This document shows positions 42,360-51,936 of a DNA stretch of 64,000 bases, one piece after another. Source of the DNA: Cystobacter fuscus (GTDB taxonomy: Bacteria > Myxococcota > Myxococcia > Myxococcales > Myxococcaceae); contig NZ_CP022098.1 in NCBI RefSeq assembly GCF_002305875.1, forward strand, positions 5,208,001 to 5,272,000, read 5' to 3'. Under the pieces are notes generated by a model. That model was given only the letters and a program-made list of their open reading frames with translations. It had not been told where the DNA came from and made no database searches. How positions within the stretch are numbered: position 1 is the first letter of the stretch; each line of letters starts with the position of its first letter. The translations under genes were made by a program, and so were the position numbers.

Positions 42360-43780
42360 GCCAACCCCGCCGAGACGAGGGCCTCGCGCAGGGGCGCCAG
42401 GCGCGTGCGCTCCAGATCATCCCGGTAGAAGAGGTTGTAGGTGTCGAAGGGGATGATGCGCCCGTCCGGATGGGCGATGTGCACGCAGCTCTTCTTGACG
42501 CTGCGCAGGTCGAAGGCCTGGGCATCGATGAATTGCATGATGAGGACCCGGAAGACGTTGCGGTAGGTGAGCTCCCCGGGCACCTGGACCTGGGGCAGGC
42601 AGCACAGCAGATCCGACAGGCTGCGCGAGGAGGACTGGGGGGAGTGATTGGTGGAGAAGAGCTGGAAGAGCCGCTTCTGCAGGTCCGTGTCCTTCTCGTA
42701 GACGATGGTGTTGCGGCCTCCCTCCACCAGCAGCTCCGGGGGAACGAAGCGGGTGAGCGGCACCACCTGGCCCTCGTGCTTGAGGGCGTAGCCCATGCAC
42801 AGGCTGTCCGGATGGCAGGGCACGGGGATGAGATCCTCCGGCGAGAACAGCCGCGTCTGCTCGAGGATGCGCCGCCGCACCTCCGTCAACGTCAGACGGT
42901 CCCTCGCGGGATCATACCCCTCCAGCCGTCCGGCCTCCTGCACGGGTTGGAAGGTGACGCCGCGCACGCAGGGCTGCTGGACCGCGAAGTCGAGGATGCG
43001 GCCGATCTCCCCGTCGTTGAGCCCCTTCTTCAGGGTCACCACCAGCGTGGTGCTCACGTCCAGCGCGTTGAGGCGCTCGAGCGCCTGCTGCCGCACCGAG
43101 CGCAGATCCGCTCCACGCAGGGCCATGAGCGGCTCGCGCTCGAAGGAGTCGAACTGGAGGTAGACCTCCAATCCCTTGCGGTAGGTGGCCAGCTTCTCGG
43201 CGAAGGCCTCGTCCTTCGCGATGCGGATGCCGTTGGTGTTCACCATCAGGTGGCGGATGGGCCGGGCCCGCGCCTCCTCGAGGATGCGGAAGAAGTCCGG
43301 GTGCAGGGTGGGCTCGCCGCCGCTGAGCTGCACCACGTCCGGCTCGCCCTCGTTGGCCACCACGGCGTCCAACATGGACACCACCTTCTCGAAGGAGCGG
43401 TGGGTTTGCCGCTCGGGGCCACTCTCGGCGTAGCAGATGGGGCAGCGCAGGTTGCAGTGGTCCGTCAGCTCCACCAGCGTCAGACAGCTGTGTTGCTCGT
43501 GGTCCGGACACAGGCCGCAGTCGTACGGGCACCCGTAGCGGATGGGCGTGTTGTAGCGCAGCGGCTGCTCGGGAGGCTTGATGAAGATCTCCCGGGAGCG
43601 CTTGTAGTAGTCCACGTCGTCCGCCAGCAGCACCCGCTCGAAGCCATGGCGTGGGCAGCGCTTCTGCAGCAGCACCCTGCCGTCGGCGAAGAGGATCTTC
43701 CCCTCGACGCGCTGGTAGCAGGTGGAGCAGATGGAGATGGCCGTATCGTAGAAGAGGTAGGGGCGGACGCGGTCGGTCAT
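42356..43780 (-). CDS. Radical SAM protein resembling tetraether lipid synthase
   Basis: Protein of 474 residues. It carries the radical SAM cluster motif CNLRCPIC (CxxxCxxC, near residues 108-115) preceded by an extra cysteine-rich N-terminus: ICSTCYQ, KRCPRHG and GCPYDCGLCPDHEQHSC. That order of extra cysteines before the SAM core is typical of the archaeal tetraether/calditol-type MJ0619-like radical SAM proteins that act on lipid chains. SGGEPTLHPDFF and VNTNGIRI are the expected SAM-binding parts. The family assignment is by pattern. It is transcribed 39 bases after the Lgt-like gene and overlaps the membrane-protein gene by ATGA. A role in modifying lipid tails is plausible but not shown. 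Confidence 0.7.
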   Translation of the reverse strand: MTDRVRPYLFYDTAISICSTCYQRVEGKILFADGRVLLQKRCPRHGFERVLLADDVDYYKRSREIFIKPPEQPLRYNTPIRYGCPYDCGLCPDHEQHSCLTLVELTDHCNLRCPICYAESGPERQTHRSFEKVVSMLDAVVANEGEPDVVQLSGGEPTLHPDFFRILEEARARPIRHLMVNTNGIRIAKDEAFAEKLATYRKGLEVYLQFDSFEREPLMALRGADLRSVRQQALERLNALDVSTTLVVTLKKGLNDGEIGRILDFAVQQPCVRGVTFQPVQEAGRLEGYDPARDRLTLTEVRRRILEQTRLFSPEDLIPVPCHPDSLCMGYALKHEGQVVPLTRFVPPELLVEGGRNTIVYEKDTDLQKRLFQLFSTNHSPQSSSRSLSDLLCCLPQVQVPGELTYRNVFRVLIMQFIDAQAFDLRSVKKSCVHIAHPDGRIIPFDTYNLFYRDDLERTRLAPLREALVSAGLA

Positions 43781-43819
43781 GGGGCGACACCAGCCTAATG
43801 GAAAACAGCGGGACTCACG

Positions 43820-44590
43820 TCATCGCGCGTCGCCCTGGACCGGAAGACCGGGGCGGCGCAGCCACAGCCGGGGCAGATCCCTCGCGTAGTAGAGCAGGCC
43901 CGCCACGCAGACCCATTGGATGCCGCTCAGGCCCAGCAGGGGACGGGGGTCCGGCTTGAGCAGATCCACCCCGAGGCGGAAGGTCAGGTCCAACACCATG
44001 AAGCGGCGGAAGAGGTCGCCCTGGCGCAACTCGCGCCCGCGCAGCACGAGGCTCAGCGCCGCCACCAACACCATGAAGGCGGCCTCGTAGAGCTGGGTGG
44101 GGTGGCGGCTCACGCCATCCCCGAAGTCCACGCCCCAGGGCAGCGAGGTGGCCACGCCATAGGTGTGGTCGTCCAGCCCGGTGAAGAAGCACCCCAGGCG
44201 GCCCAGGAAGATGCCCAGACACAGCGGCAGCACGAAGAGATCTCCCGTGCTGCGCTGTTCGCCGAGCAGCTTCTTGGCCAGCTCGACGCCCAGGAGTCCT
44301 CCGAGCAGACCGCCCACGAGCGACTTGCCGGTGAGCAGGCTCGCGGTGGAGACCTGCCCCGCGAGCCACAGGGGCCACTCGTCCAACAGGTGGACCAGCC
44401 GCGAGCCCAGACCCGCGCCGAGCGCCGCGCCGGCGATGACTCCCAGTCGTGTCGAGGATTGCAGTGGGTCCGCCCACCGCCGCTTCAACACGAAGTAGAG
44501 CCGCGCGCCGAGGAAGTACGCGAGCGTCTCGAAGAAGACGTGTGGGTGCACCTGCCAGGGGCCCAGGGGGATGTAGAGGGGAAAGGTCAT
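43820..44590 (-). CDS. Lgt-family prolipoprotein diacylglyceryl transferase-like protein
   Basis: Protein of 256 residues with seven or so membrane helices. The Lgt signature region reads GRLGCFFTGLDDHTYGVATSLPWGV and later HPTQLYEAAF, close to the GRxGCFxAGC and HPTQLYE motifs of Lgt, which attaches diacylglycerol to lipoprotein cysteines. The second cysteine of the usual AGC motif is not present (TGL), and the PV(x)R and other conserved sites could not be assigned, so it may be a variant rather than the main Lgt. ATG at 44590. It is the first gene of the minus-strand operon and divergent from the dioxygenase. Confidence 0.75.
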   Translation of the reverse strand: MTFPLYIPLGPWQVHPHVFFETLAYFLGARLYFVLKRRWADPLQSSTRLGVIAGAALGAGLGSRLVHLLDEWPLWLAGQVSTASLLTGKSLVGGLLGGLLGVELAKKLLGEQRSTGDLFVLPLCLGIFLGRLGCFFTGLDDHTYGVATSLPWGVDFGDGVSRHPTQLYEAAFMVLVAALSLVLRGRELRQGDLFRRFMVLDLTFRLGVDLLKPDPRPLLGLSGIQWVCVAGLLYYARDLPRLWLRRPGLPVQGDAR

Positions 44591-44752
44591 GAGCGAGGTG
44601 AGGCCCGGCAGCCTACCGCATGCCCTGGGGGGGACCGCTGAACGAAGAGCCAACGCCGCTGAACGAAATGCCCATGGCCGCTTTCCGCCCCCGGCGCACA
44701 TTCTGGCCCGTGAGCGGCGCACCCCCGCGCCCCGCTCGCCCCTGGAGGCATC

Positions 44753-46105
44753 ATGCAGAGAGATTGTCCCGGGCCCACCGCCCGTGTCCTCCCCACCCGT
44801 CCAGGCGGCCCGCCGCTGGACCTGAGCCCCCTGCTCGAGGAGCGTGGCCGCGTGGATCCACGCATCTACGTGGACCCCGAGGTGTACGAGCTGGAGCAGG
44901 AGCGCGTCTTCGGGCGGAGCTGGCTGTTCCTCGCGCACGAGTCCCAGCTCGAGCGGCCCGGCGACTTCATCACCACGTACATGGGGGAGGATCCCATCAT
45001 CGTGTCGCGCCAGGACGACGGCTCGGTGGCCGCCTTCCTCAACCAGTGCCGCCATCGCGGCATGCGCCTGACGCAGGAGGACGCGGGCCACACCCGGGTC
45101 TTCACCTGCACCTATCACGGCTGGACGTATGACCGCGGCGGGCGCCTGTCCTCCGTGCGCGACGAGCGGGAGATCTACCGCTGCCCCGTGGACCGCGACC
45201 GCTGGAGCGCCGTGCGTGTGCCCCGTGTCGAGTCCTTCCACGGCTTCGTCTTCGGCACCTGGGACGAGCACGCGCCCTCCTTCCGCGACTCGCTCGGGGA
45301 CGCGGCCTGGTACTTCGAGCCCCTCCTGGACGGCGTGGGGGGCACCGAGGTGATCGGCGTGACGAAGTGGACCGTGCACTGCAACTGGAAGTTCGGCGCC
45401 GAGCAGTTCGCCTCGGACGGCTACCACTTCGGCATGTCCCATCTGTCCGCGCTCAAGGCGCTGATGAGCCAGGTGCCCGGGGCGCCGCGGACCATGCAGG
45501 AGGCCACGCCCCCTCCGGATGGCGGCCGGCAGTTCAAGAACGCCCAGGGCCATGGAGCCCTGATGGCCGCCCTCCCGCCCAACCTCATGCGCGGCGCGCG
45601 CCTCGCATTCGAACCCAAGGCGAACGAGTGGCTGCTGGGGCCGCGTCAGGACTTCCTCGTGCGCAAGTATGGCGAGGCGCGCGCGTCCGTTTTCATCCCG
45701 GCGAGCAACCTGTTTCCCAACGTGGGCATCCTGCCCGCCGCCAATGCGTTGCGCGTGTGGCAGCCCAAGGGTCCCGAGCAGATGGAAGTCTGGTCCTATG
45801 TGATCGCGGACGCGGACGCTCCCGCCGACGTGAAGCAGGCCATCCGGTTGGGCAACCAGCGCACGTTTGGATCGACCGGCATCTTCGAGCAGGACGACAC
45901 GCACAACTGGACGGAGATCCAACGCGTGCTCAAGGGCAGACGAGCGCGGCGCGAGATCTTCAACATGGAGATGGACTCGGGCACCCAGCAGGACGCCGAG
46001 GGGCGCTTCCCCGGCACCACCGCGAACCGCTCCTCCAGCGAGGTGGCCGCCCGCGCCTTCTATCGCCGCTGGGCGAGCCTGCTGTCCACGGAAGGTGCCC
46101 CATGA
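44753..46105 (+). CDS. Rieske dioxygenase, large (alpha) subunit
   Basis: Protein of 450 residues. It is the catalytic subunit of an aromatic-ring-hydroxylating dioxygenase. The Rieske cluster has CRHRGM (CxH) and CTYHGW (CxxH) near 105-125. The mononuclear iron site shows the DGYHFGMSH pattern (two histidines) near 220-230, with the third ligand further downstream. Length and order match the family. The start ATG at 44753 follows GGAGG. The beta subunit overlaps the stop as ATGA. The substrate cannot be told. No ferredoxin or reductase is seen next to it, so electrons must come from elsewhere. Confidence 0.9.
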   Translation: MQRDCPGPTARVLPTRPGGPPLDLSPLLEERGRVDPRIYVDPEVYELEQERVFGRSWLFLAHESQLERPGDFITTYMGEDPIIVSRQDDGSVAAFLNQCRHRGMRLTQEDAGHTRVFTCTYHGWTYDRGGRLSSVRDEREIYRCPVDRDRWSAVRVPRVESFHGFVFGTWDEHAPSFRDSLGDAAWYFEPLLDGVGGTEVIGVTKWTVHCNWKFGAEQFASDGYHFGMSHLSALKALMSQVPGAPRTMQEATPPPDGGRQFKNAQGHGALMAALPPNLMRGARLAFEPKANEWLLGPRQDFLVRKYGEARASVFIPASNLFPNVGILPAANALRVWQPKGPEQMEVWSYVIADADAPADVKQAIRLGNQRTFGSTGIFEQDDTHNWTEIQRVLKGRRARREIFNMEMDSGTQQDAEGRFPGTTANRSSSEVAARAFYRRWASLLSTEGAP

Positions 46106-46656
46106 GCACCGCCCCCACGCTCCACGTGCCACCCCTCGTGCCCGGCCCCGCGCTGCAGTACGAGCTCGAGCAGTTCCTCTACGCCGAGGCCGCGCTGCTC
46201 GACGAGCACCGCCTCGAGGCGTGGCTCGGGCTGTTCACCCCGGATGCACGCTACCGGGTGCCCGTGCGCACCAACCGCGTGACGCGCGAGGCCACGCGCG
46301 AGGCCCTCGAGTCCCAGGACGCGTCCGCCCACTTCGATGACGACCTGCGCGGCCTGTCGCTGCGCGTGGCGCGGCTGACATCCGGGCTCGCCTGGTCCGA
46401 GTACCCGCTCGGCCGCACGCGCCGCCTGGTGAGCAACGTCCAGGTGCGTGCCCTCGACGCGCCCGGAGAGGTGGAGGTGCGCTCCTGCTTCCTGCTCTAC
46501 CGCACGCGTCAGGAGCATGCCGTGGACCTGTTCGCCGGGCTGCGTCAGGACGTGCTGCGCCGCGCGGACGCGCCGGGCGCCTGGCGCATCGCGCACCGCA
46601 CGGTGCTCCTGGAGCAAACCGTCATCCTCGCCGGCAACCTCAGCGTCTTTTTCTGA
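46102..46656 (+). CDS. Rieske dioxygenase, small (beta) subunit
   Basis: Protein of 184 residues with the SnoaL-like fold of dioxygenase beta subunits: YELEQFLYAEAALLDEHRLEAWLGLFTPDARYRVPV, SNVQV and WRIAHRTVLLEQ. It stabilises the alpha subunit oligomer. The ATG overlaps the alpha stop (ATGA), confirming a coupled pair. Confidence 0.9.
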   Translation: MSTAPTLHVPPLVPGPALQYELEQFLYAEAALLDEHRLEAWLGLFTPDARYRVPVRTNRVTREATREALESQDASAHFDDDLRGLSLRVARLTSGLAWSEYPLGRTRRLVSNVQVRALDAPGEVEVRSCFLLYRTRQEHAVDLFAGLRQDVLRRADAPGAWRIAHRTVLLEQTVILAGNLSVFF

Positions 46657-46787
46657 GCAGTCCGTCGGGAGGGCTCGCTGGGAGGGGTGCTCCTGGCGGG
46701 TCTCCACCCCAGGAGAGCGGGTATTTCAGGGAAAACGTCGGAGGAGCCGTTAGACTTCCCTCCCACGTTCGCGCTGGAAGCCCGCTC

Positions 46788-47705
46788 ATGGATGCCCTCT
46801 CCCAACTGCTCCAGACCCTGCACGTGGATGTCGTCGGCTCGCGGCACATCTCGCTCCATGGACCCTATGGGGCGCGCTTCGCGCCGGGAGCGGGTCCCCA
46901 GGGACTGTTCATGGTGCTGGATGGAGAGGTGTGGCTCGAGCCCGAGGGCCATCTGGATGCGCCCCTGCACCTGGCGCCGGGAGACATCGGCCTGTACGGG
47001 GGGCCGGGCATCATCGTGCGTGACTCCGCCACCCCGCGCTCGCGGCCCGTCGACGTGAACTTCGAGCCCTCGACGCCGGGTCCGCGCAGCCTGGGAGGGC
47101 CGGGGCAGCGGACCGTGGCGTTGCTGGGCGTGCGCTTCGACCTGGAGGCGGGCGCGGCGGCCCCGCTGCTCGCGGCCCTGTCGCCCGCGGTGCCCCGGCG
47201 CTCCCAGGAGTCGCTCGCCGCCGCGCTGATGCCGTCCTTCCAACGCGTCTGCGAGGACTTCGCGTGCGGACGGCCCGGGGCCCACGCGCTCATCCAGCAC
47301 GTGACGCAGCTGCTGCTGGCCGAGTGGGTGCGCGCCGCCACTCCCCAGGACGCGGCGCTCGCGATGGGGGCGGGCGCGTTCGCCGATCCCTCCATCGCCG
47401 CGGCGCTCACCCTCATCCACCGCCAGCCGGGAGCGCCCTGGACGGTGGACAGCCTCGCCGAGCGGGTGTCGCTCGCGCGGACCACCTTCGCGCTGCGCTT
47501 CGCCCGGCACGTGGGCGAGTCCCCCTTCCGCTACCTGACGCGCCGCCGGATCGCCCTCGCCACGCGCCTGCTCCAGACCACGACGCTGTCCCTGCACGAG
47601 GTGGCGCTCCGGGTGGGCTACGCGGACGAGGCCACCTTCCACCGCGCCTTCAAGCGCGAGACGGGGACGCGGCCCGGCGCGCTGCGTGGTCCCCGCGTGG
47701 GATGA
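46788..47705 (+). CDS. AraC-family transcriptional regulator
   Basis: Protein of 305 residues. The N-terminal cupin-type sensor (GLFMVLDGEVWLEPEGH, LAPGDIGLYGG) binds an effector. The C-terminal double helix-turn-helix carries WTVDSLAERVSLARTTFALRFARHVGESPFRYL and LHEVALRVGYADEATFHRAFKRETG, the AraC signature. It lies 131 bases after the dioxygenase beta subunit and reads in the same direction. It is a good candidate to control the dioxygenase in response to its substrate, which is inference. Confidence 0.9.
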   Translation: MDALSQLLQTLHVDVVGSRHISLHGPYGARFAPGAGPQGLFMVLDGEVWLEPEGHLDAPLHLAPGDIGLYGGPGIIVRDSATPRSRPVDVNFEPSTPGPRSLGGPGQRTVALLGVRFDLEAGAAAPLLAALSPAVPRRSQESLAAALMPSFQRVCEDFACGRPGAHALIQHVTQLLLAEWVRAATPQDAALAMGAGAFADPSIAAALTLIHRQPGAPWTVDSLAERVSLARTTFALRFARHVGESPFRYLTRRRIALATRLLQTTTLSLHEVALRVGYADEATFHRAFKRETGTRPGALRGPRVG

Positions 47706-47745
47706 GCGGGATGGTTCTCTGCTGGCGTGATGAGGAGACATGCGA

Positions 47746-50682
47746 ATGGAAAAGAATCGGCTCTTCCCTCGGTCCGGCGCGGTCGCTGTCGCGGCCTGTC
47801 GCCTTTCAACCGTCTGTATCGTGCTGGTTCTGGGCTGCTCGGCGCGGGCCGCGGACGTGCAGTGGATTGGCAATTCGTCCATCTTCCCCGCCAATGGGAG
47901 CATCACTTCGTCCAGCGACGTGTGGCTCAACACCGAGACCCATCCCCTGGACAGCGCGGCGAGCGTACGGGTCGTGTACAGCCTGGACGAGGGGGCCAAC
48001 TGGCTGACCGTGGCGATGACGAAGAACGGGGTCAGCGGTAACAACGACAAATGGCACGTCAACCTGGGCCGGCTGCCTTGTGGCAGCAGGATTCGTTACG
48101 CGCTCGAAGCGACCAGCCCCTCGAAGTGGGACAACAACGGGGGCTCGGACTACGCCGCGAGCGTGAACGTGGCGGATGGTGACATCTGCCCGACGACGTT
48201 GAACTGGGTCTCCAATTACGGCTTCAAGAATGGCAAGGATACCGTCAGCGTGACGGTGTCCAATCCCAACACGGATGCGCGGACCTACGTGCTGAGCTCC
48301 AACGCGGTCCGCCGGTCCGATGTGGAAAACAAGGGAACCACGCGGACCTTCAACGAGACGTTGGGCAAGCCGGTCGTTCGAACCGGCAACCCGCTCTTCG
48401 ACAGCTTGTTCGCGCTGGCCCACGACGAGATGGTCAATACCCTCTCCGTGAACCAGATTGGCGATGGCGCCTACAATGGAGGGAAACCCATCGCCTGCCC
48501 GAAGGACGGTGGGAGTGGTGGCTGCTTCAAGACCGGCGTGAAGTGGTCCTACGTGTGGACACGGGACAGCGCGTACGCGATCGACTTGTCCCTGGCGCAG
48601 ATGGATCCGGTGCGTTCGGCCAACACCCTGAAGTTCAAGATCTCGGATCGGCGCGGCAATCCGGGCAAGCCGGAGATCGTTCAGGACACCGGGTCCGGGG
48701 GCAGTTGGCCGGTCAGTACGGACCGCGTGGTCTGGGCGCGCGGGGCCTGGGAGGTGTTGAAGTACCTGAGCGGCGACTCTCGAACGCAGTTCCGTGACGC
48801 GGCCTACGCCGCCATGGTCAATACCATCGAGAACGATCGCATCGCGGTCCATGACGCGGGCACGGGTCTCTACGCGGGCGAACAGTCGTTCCTCGACTGG
48901 CGTGAACAGACCTATCCCGGTTGGACCGCGAGCAACGTCGTGCACATTGGCATGTCCAAGACCTTGTCCACCAACGTCAATCACTGGATGCTCCTCGATG
49001 TCGCCGCCAGACTCGCCGCTGAAAAAGGCGATACCGCCACGAGCGCCCGGTACCGGGGCTGGGCTGACGCGCTGAAGGCCGCGTTGAACGACAACCTGTG
49101 GTTGTCCCAGGCGGGCCTGTACAGCACGATGAAGACCACCGAGCTGGATCCTTCCTCGGTGCAACGCTATGAGCTGGTGGGAGAGGCACTGGCGGTGATC
49201 GATGGCATCGCGGATGCGGACAGGATCGCCTCGATTCTCCAGACGTATCCGCATACCGTGGCCGGTGCTCCCGTGGTGTGGCCGCAGATCCGGGACACTC
49301 CCATCTATCACAACCAGGCCATCTGGCCGTTCGCGTCGGCCTACTGGCTGCGTGCCGCGGTGCTCGGGAAGAATGACGCGGTGGTCAACCACAACCTGAA
49401 GACGCTGATCCGTGGGGCGGGCCTGAACCTGTCGAACATGGAGAACTTCCAGTTCATCAGCCTGTCGGGCAATCATCAGGATCAGGACAATGGGAACAGG
49501 GCGGGCCCGGTCATCAACTCGGAAGCACAACTGTGGTCCGTCGGGGGATACATGTCCTCGGTGCTGGACGTGGTCTTCGGCCGTCAGGCCACCCAGACCG
49601 GTCTGCGCTTCCAGCCGTTCGTGACCAAATACATGCGCAACACGCTGTTCTCGACCGCCGATAGCATCCACTTGAAGAACCTGCCCTACAAGGGCAAGAC
49701 CCTGAACGTGGAGGTGCTGTTGCCGGCAAGGGATGGCGCGAGCAGCGGTTATTACAAGGTCGCCAGCGTCAAGCTCAATGGCACCCTGGTGGCCAACGAC
49801 ACCTACTTCACGGCCTCCACCTCGGCCAGTGACACGTACAACGTCCAGATCCAGCTCGTGGATGTGAATGCGCCTCGAACGACGATGACGGTGGTGGAAG
49901 ACACGGGAGACTACAGGCGCTTCTGGGCGCCGAGGGAACCGACGGGAGTCTCCGTGACGTTGAGTGGCGGCTTGCTGAGCATCGGCTTCAGCCCGAACGG
50001 CGAGACGGGCGTGGTGCACCACATCTACCGGAATGGGACACGGGTGGCGAGCAATCTGACGACGACCCGCTGGACGGATCCAACCTCGACCAATTACGCG
50101 TCGAAGACCCTGTGCTACAGCGTCGAGTCTCAGTACACCGGCGGCGAGGCGGTCGCCAACCTGTCGCACCACTCGGACCCGATCTGTTACTGGCACACCG
50201 GCACCGTCACCTTCTTCAACACCGGCGCGGGCTTGAACAGCCTGGACGGAGCATCGACCGCGACCGATCACGGCCGCCCGCACTTCAACGATTGGGGAGC
50301 CACGAACCAGGTGCTGGAAGCGGCTTTCACGCCGGGGCTCACCGGAAGCTACGGGGTGCAGTTGGTGTATGGCAACGCGTTCGGCTCGGTGACCTCTGGT
50401 GTGACCGCGGCCGTGAAGCGGCTCGAGGTGGTCAATGCCGCGGGCCAGGTGGTTGCTTCCGATGTGGTGATGATGCCGCAGCTGAGCAACTGGGATGTCT
50501 GGGGTGACTCCAGCTTCGCGCGCTTCCCACTGACCGCGGGTGCCACGTACAAGATTCGCGTGAAGGACTTCTACAACATGTCCTATCTCGAGAGTAACGC
50601 GACATACGGAGGGGCGGGGGGCTCCGGCGGTCCGGTCAACCGGGCGAACGTTTCGGGCATGAAGCTGCTGCGCATGGAGTAG
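47746..50682 (+). CDS. Exported six-hairpin glycosidase-like protein
   Basis: Protein of 978 residues. ATG at 47746 has GAGGAG eight bases upstream (47740 is too close). The leader ends CIVLVLGCSARA, a signal peptide with a possible lipobox LVLGC. The N-terminal Ig-like or CBM-like part (about 45-150) is followed by an (alpha/alpha)6-barrel with VWTRDSAYAIDLSLAQMDP, WAREAW-like helices and APVVWPQIRDTPIYHNQAIWPFASAYW, resembling GH15/GH63-type glycosidases acting on alpha-linked oligosaccharides. FnIII-like and beta-sandwich domains end the protein. The exact GH family and substrate are not certain. It is convergent with the next gene, 14 bases apart. Confidence 0.75.
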   Translation: MEKNRLFPRSGAVAVAACRLSTVCIVLVLGCSARAADVQWIGNSSIFPANGSITSSSDVWLNTETHPLDSAASVRVVYSLDEGANWLTVAMTKNGVSGNNDKWHVNLGRLPCGSRIRYALEATSPSKWDNNGGSDYAASVNVADGDICPTTLNWVSNYGFKNGKDTVSVTVSNPNTDARTYVLSSNAVRRSDVENKGTTRTFNETLGKPVVRTGNPLFDSLFALAHDEMVNTLSVNQIGDGAYNGGKPIACPKDGGSGGCFKTGVKWSYVWTRDSAYAIDLSLAQMDPVRSANTLKFKISDRRGNPGKPEIVQDTGSGGSWPVSTDRVVWARGAWEVLKYLSGDSRTQFRDAAYAAMVNTIENDRIAVHDAGTGLYAGEQSFLDWREQTYPGWTASNVVHIGMSKTLSTNVNHWMLLDVAARLAAEKGDTATSARYRGWADALKAALNDNLWLSQAGLYSTMKTTELDPSSVQRYELVGEALAVIDGIADADRIASILQTYPHTVAGAPVVWPQIRDTPIYHNQAIWPFASAYWLRAAVLGKNDAVVNHNLKTLIRGAGLNLSNMENFQFISLSGNHQDQDNGNRAGPVINSEAQLWSVGGYMSSVLDVVFGRQATQTGLRFQPFVTKYMRNTLFSTADSIHLKNLPYKGKTLNVEVLLPARDGASSGYYKVASVKLNGTLVANDTYFTASTSASDTYNVQIQLVDVNAPRTTMTVVEDTGDYRRFWAPREPTGVSVTLSGGLLSIGFSPNGETGVVHHIYRNGTRVASNLTTTRWTDPTSTNYASKTLCYSVESQYTGGEAVANLSHHSDPICYWHTGTVTFFNTGAGLNSLDGASTATDHGRPHFNDWGATNQVLEAAFTPGLTGSYGVQLVYGNAFGSVTSGVTAAVKRLEVVNAAGQVVASDVVMMPQLSNWDVWGDSSFARFPLTAGATYKIRVKDFYNMSYLESNATYGGAGGSGGPVNRANVSGMKLLRME

Positions 50683-50696
50683 CTTCCACCGGGCCT

Positions 50697-51059
50697 TCAG
50701 CGCGGCCCGTAGCGCTTGCGCAGCTCGTCGAAGGACAGCCCGCTCCATTCGGACAGGAGCGCCACGGCGTCCCGGGCATGGATGAAGTGGAGCGTGTCCC
50801 CGGAGAACACGGAGAGGAACACGCCGCCGCAGTGGGGCAGCTTCGCGCCTCGCGACTCGAGGTAGTCCACGAGCCGGGGCAGCAGGTAGTCGAGCAGCCA
50901 GGCGCGGACGTTCCCGTCTGGCAGGAGGAACTCGTAGCTGGTGGCGTACGAGGACTCGCCACCCACCTCGTTCCGGACGCGGTCGATGGCCTGGTTGGCC
51001 AGATTGGCCGGAGCACGGTCGAAGGCGAGGCGGAGCAGGTCATCGGTGTCGGCATCCAT
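50697..51059 (-). CDS. Unknown soluble protein of 120 residues
   Basis: ATG at 51059 with AGGAGG about 10 bases upstream. The protein is acidic at the start (MDADTDDLLRLAFDR) and has a hydrophobic middle (VRAWLLDYLLPRLVDYLE, CGGVFLSVFSGD). It ends RKRYGPR. No family is recognised. A short hairpin (CGGGCC / GGCCCG, 50690-50709) overlaps its end. It is divergent from pcm. Confidence 0.6.
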   Translation of the reverse strand: MDADTDDLLRLAFDRAPANLANQAIDRVRNEVGGESSYATSYEFLLPDGNVRAWLLDYLLPRLVDYLESRGAKLPHCGGVFLSVFSGDTLHFIHARDAVALLSEWSGLSFDELRKRYGPR

Positions 51060-51228
51060 GATGGGGGCCTCCTGGCGAGCGGGGGATTCCCACCATGTCC
51101 GTGGCGGAAGAACAAGGGGTCCTGCATCGAGGGGGGGAGCGAACGGGGGAGGCGGGGAAGCGTCGCCTGGAGCACGAGGGACGGAACATCGGCCACGACC
51201 TGCGGGTACCTGTGATTAGGCTCCTCTC

Positions 51229-51870
51229 ATGAGTGACAGGGAACTCGCGGAGTTTCTGGGGCGGCAGGGCATCACCGATGCGCGGGTGCTGGAGGCGATC
51301 CAGAGCCTGCGCCGGGCGGATTTCGTCCCCGAGGAGCTTCGGGACCTGGCGGGACAGGACAGCCCCCTGCCCATCGGCCATGGGCAGACCATCAGCCAGC
51401 CCTTCATCGTGGCGTACATGACGCAGGAGCTGGCGCTCAAGCCCGGGGAGCGGGTGTTGGAGATTGGCACCGGCTCGGGCTACCAGGCGGCCGTGCTCGC
51501 GCGGCTGGGCGTGGAGGTGTACACGGTGGAAGTCCTCCCCGAGCTCGCCTGGCCGGCGCGCGAGCGGCTGGAGCGGCTGGGGCTGGGGGGCATTCATTTC
51601 CGGGTCGGGGATGGCACGGCGGGCTGGCCGGAGGAGGCTCCCTTCGATGCCATCCTGGGCACCGCGGCCCCCGAGCGTCTGCCTCCCGCGCTCTATGAGC
51701 AGTTGCGCCCGGGAGGCCGCCTGCTCCTGCCGGTGGGCGCGTACGGCGGCCATCAGGAGCTCATCCGCGTGACCAGGCCGCTCGAGGGCGGTGCTCCCCA
51801 GGTGGAGGCGCTGCTGGCGGTGCGCTTCGTTCCGATGACGAGCTCGCCCCCGGAGCCCCTTCCCCACTGA
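51229..51870 (+). CDS. pcm: Protein-L-isoaspartate O-methyltransferase
   Basis: Protein of 213 residues that methylates isoaspartyl residues in damaged proteins, using SAM. The motifs are IGHGQTISQPFIVAYMTQ, the SAM-binding ILEIGTGSGYQAAVLA-like loop (VLEIGTGSGYQAAVLARLG) and GGRLLLPVG. The length is the family norm. The start ATG at 51229 lies a few bases after a weak ribosome-binding site. Confidence 0.95.
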   Translation: MSDRELAEFLGRQGITDARVLEAIQSLRRADFVPEELRDLAGQDSPLPIGHGQTISQPFIVAYMTQELALKPGERVLEIGTGSGYQAAVLARLGVEVYTVEVLPELAWPARERLERLGLGGIHFRVGDGTAGWPEEAPFDAILGTAAPERLPPALYEQLRPGGRLLLPVGAYGGHQELIRVTRPLEGGAPQVEALLAVRFVPMTSSPPEPLPH

Positions 51871-51936
51871 GCGGGAGAGCGCTTCGAGAGGGGTGCCATT
51901 GCGCCGGGTGGAGCGGGACCGCTAACCTTCGGGTCC

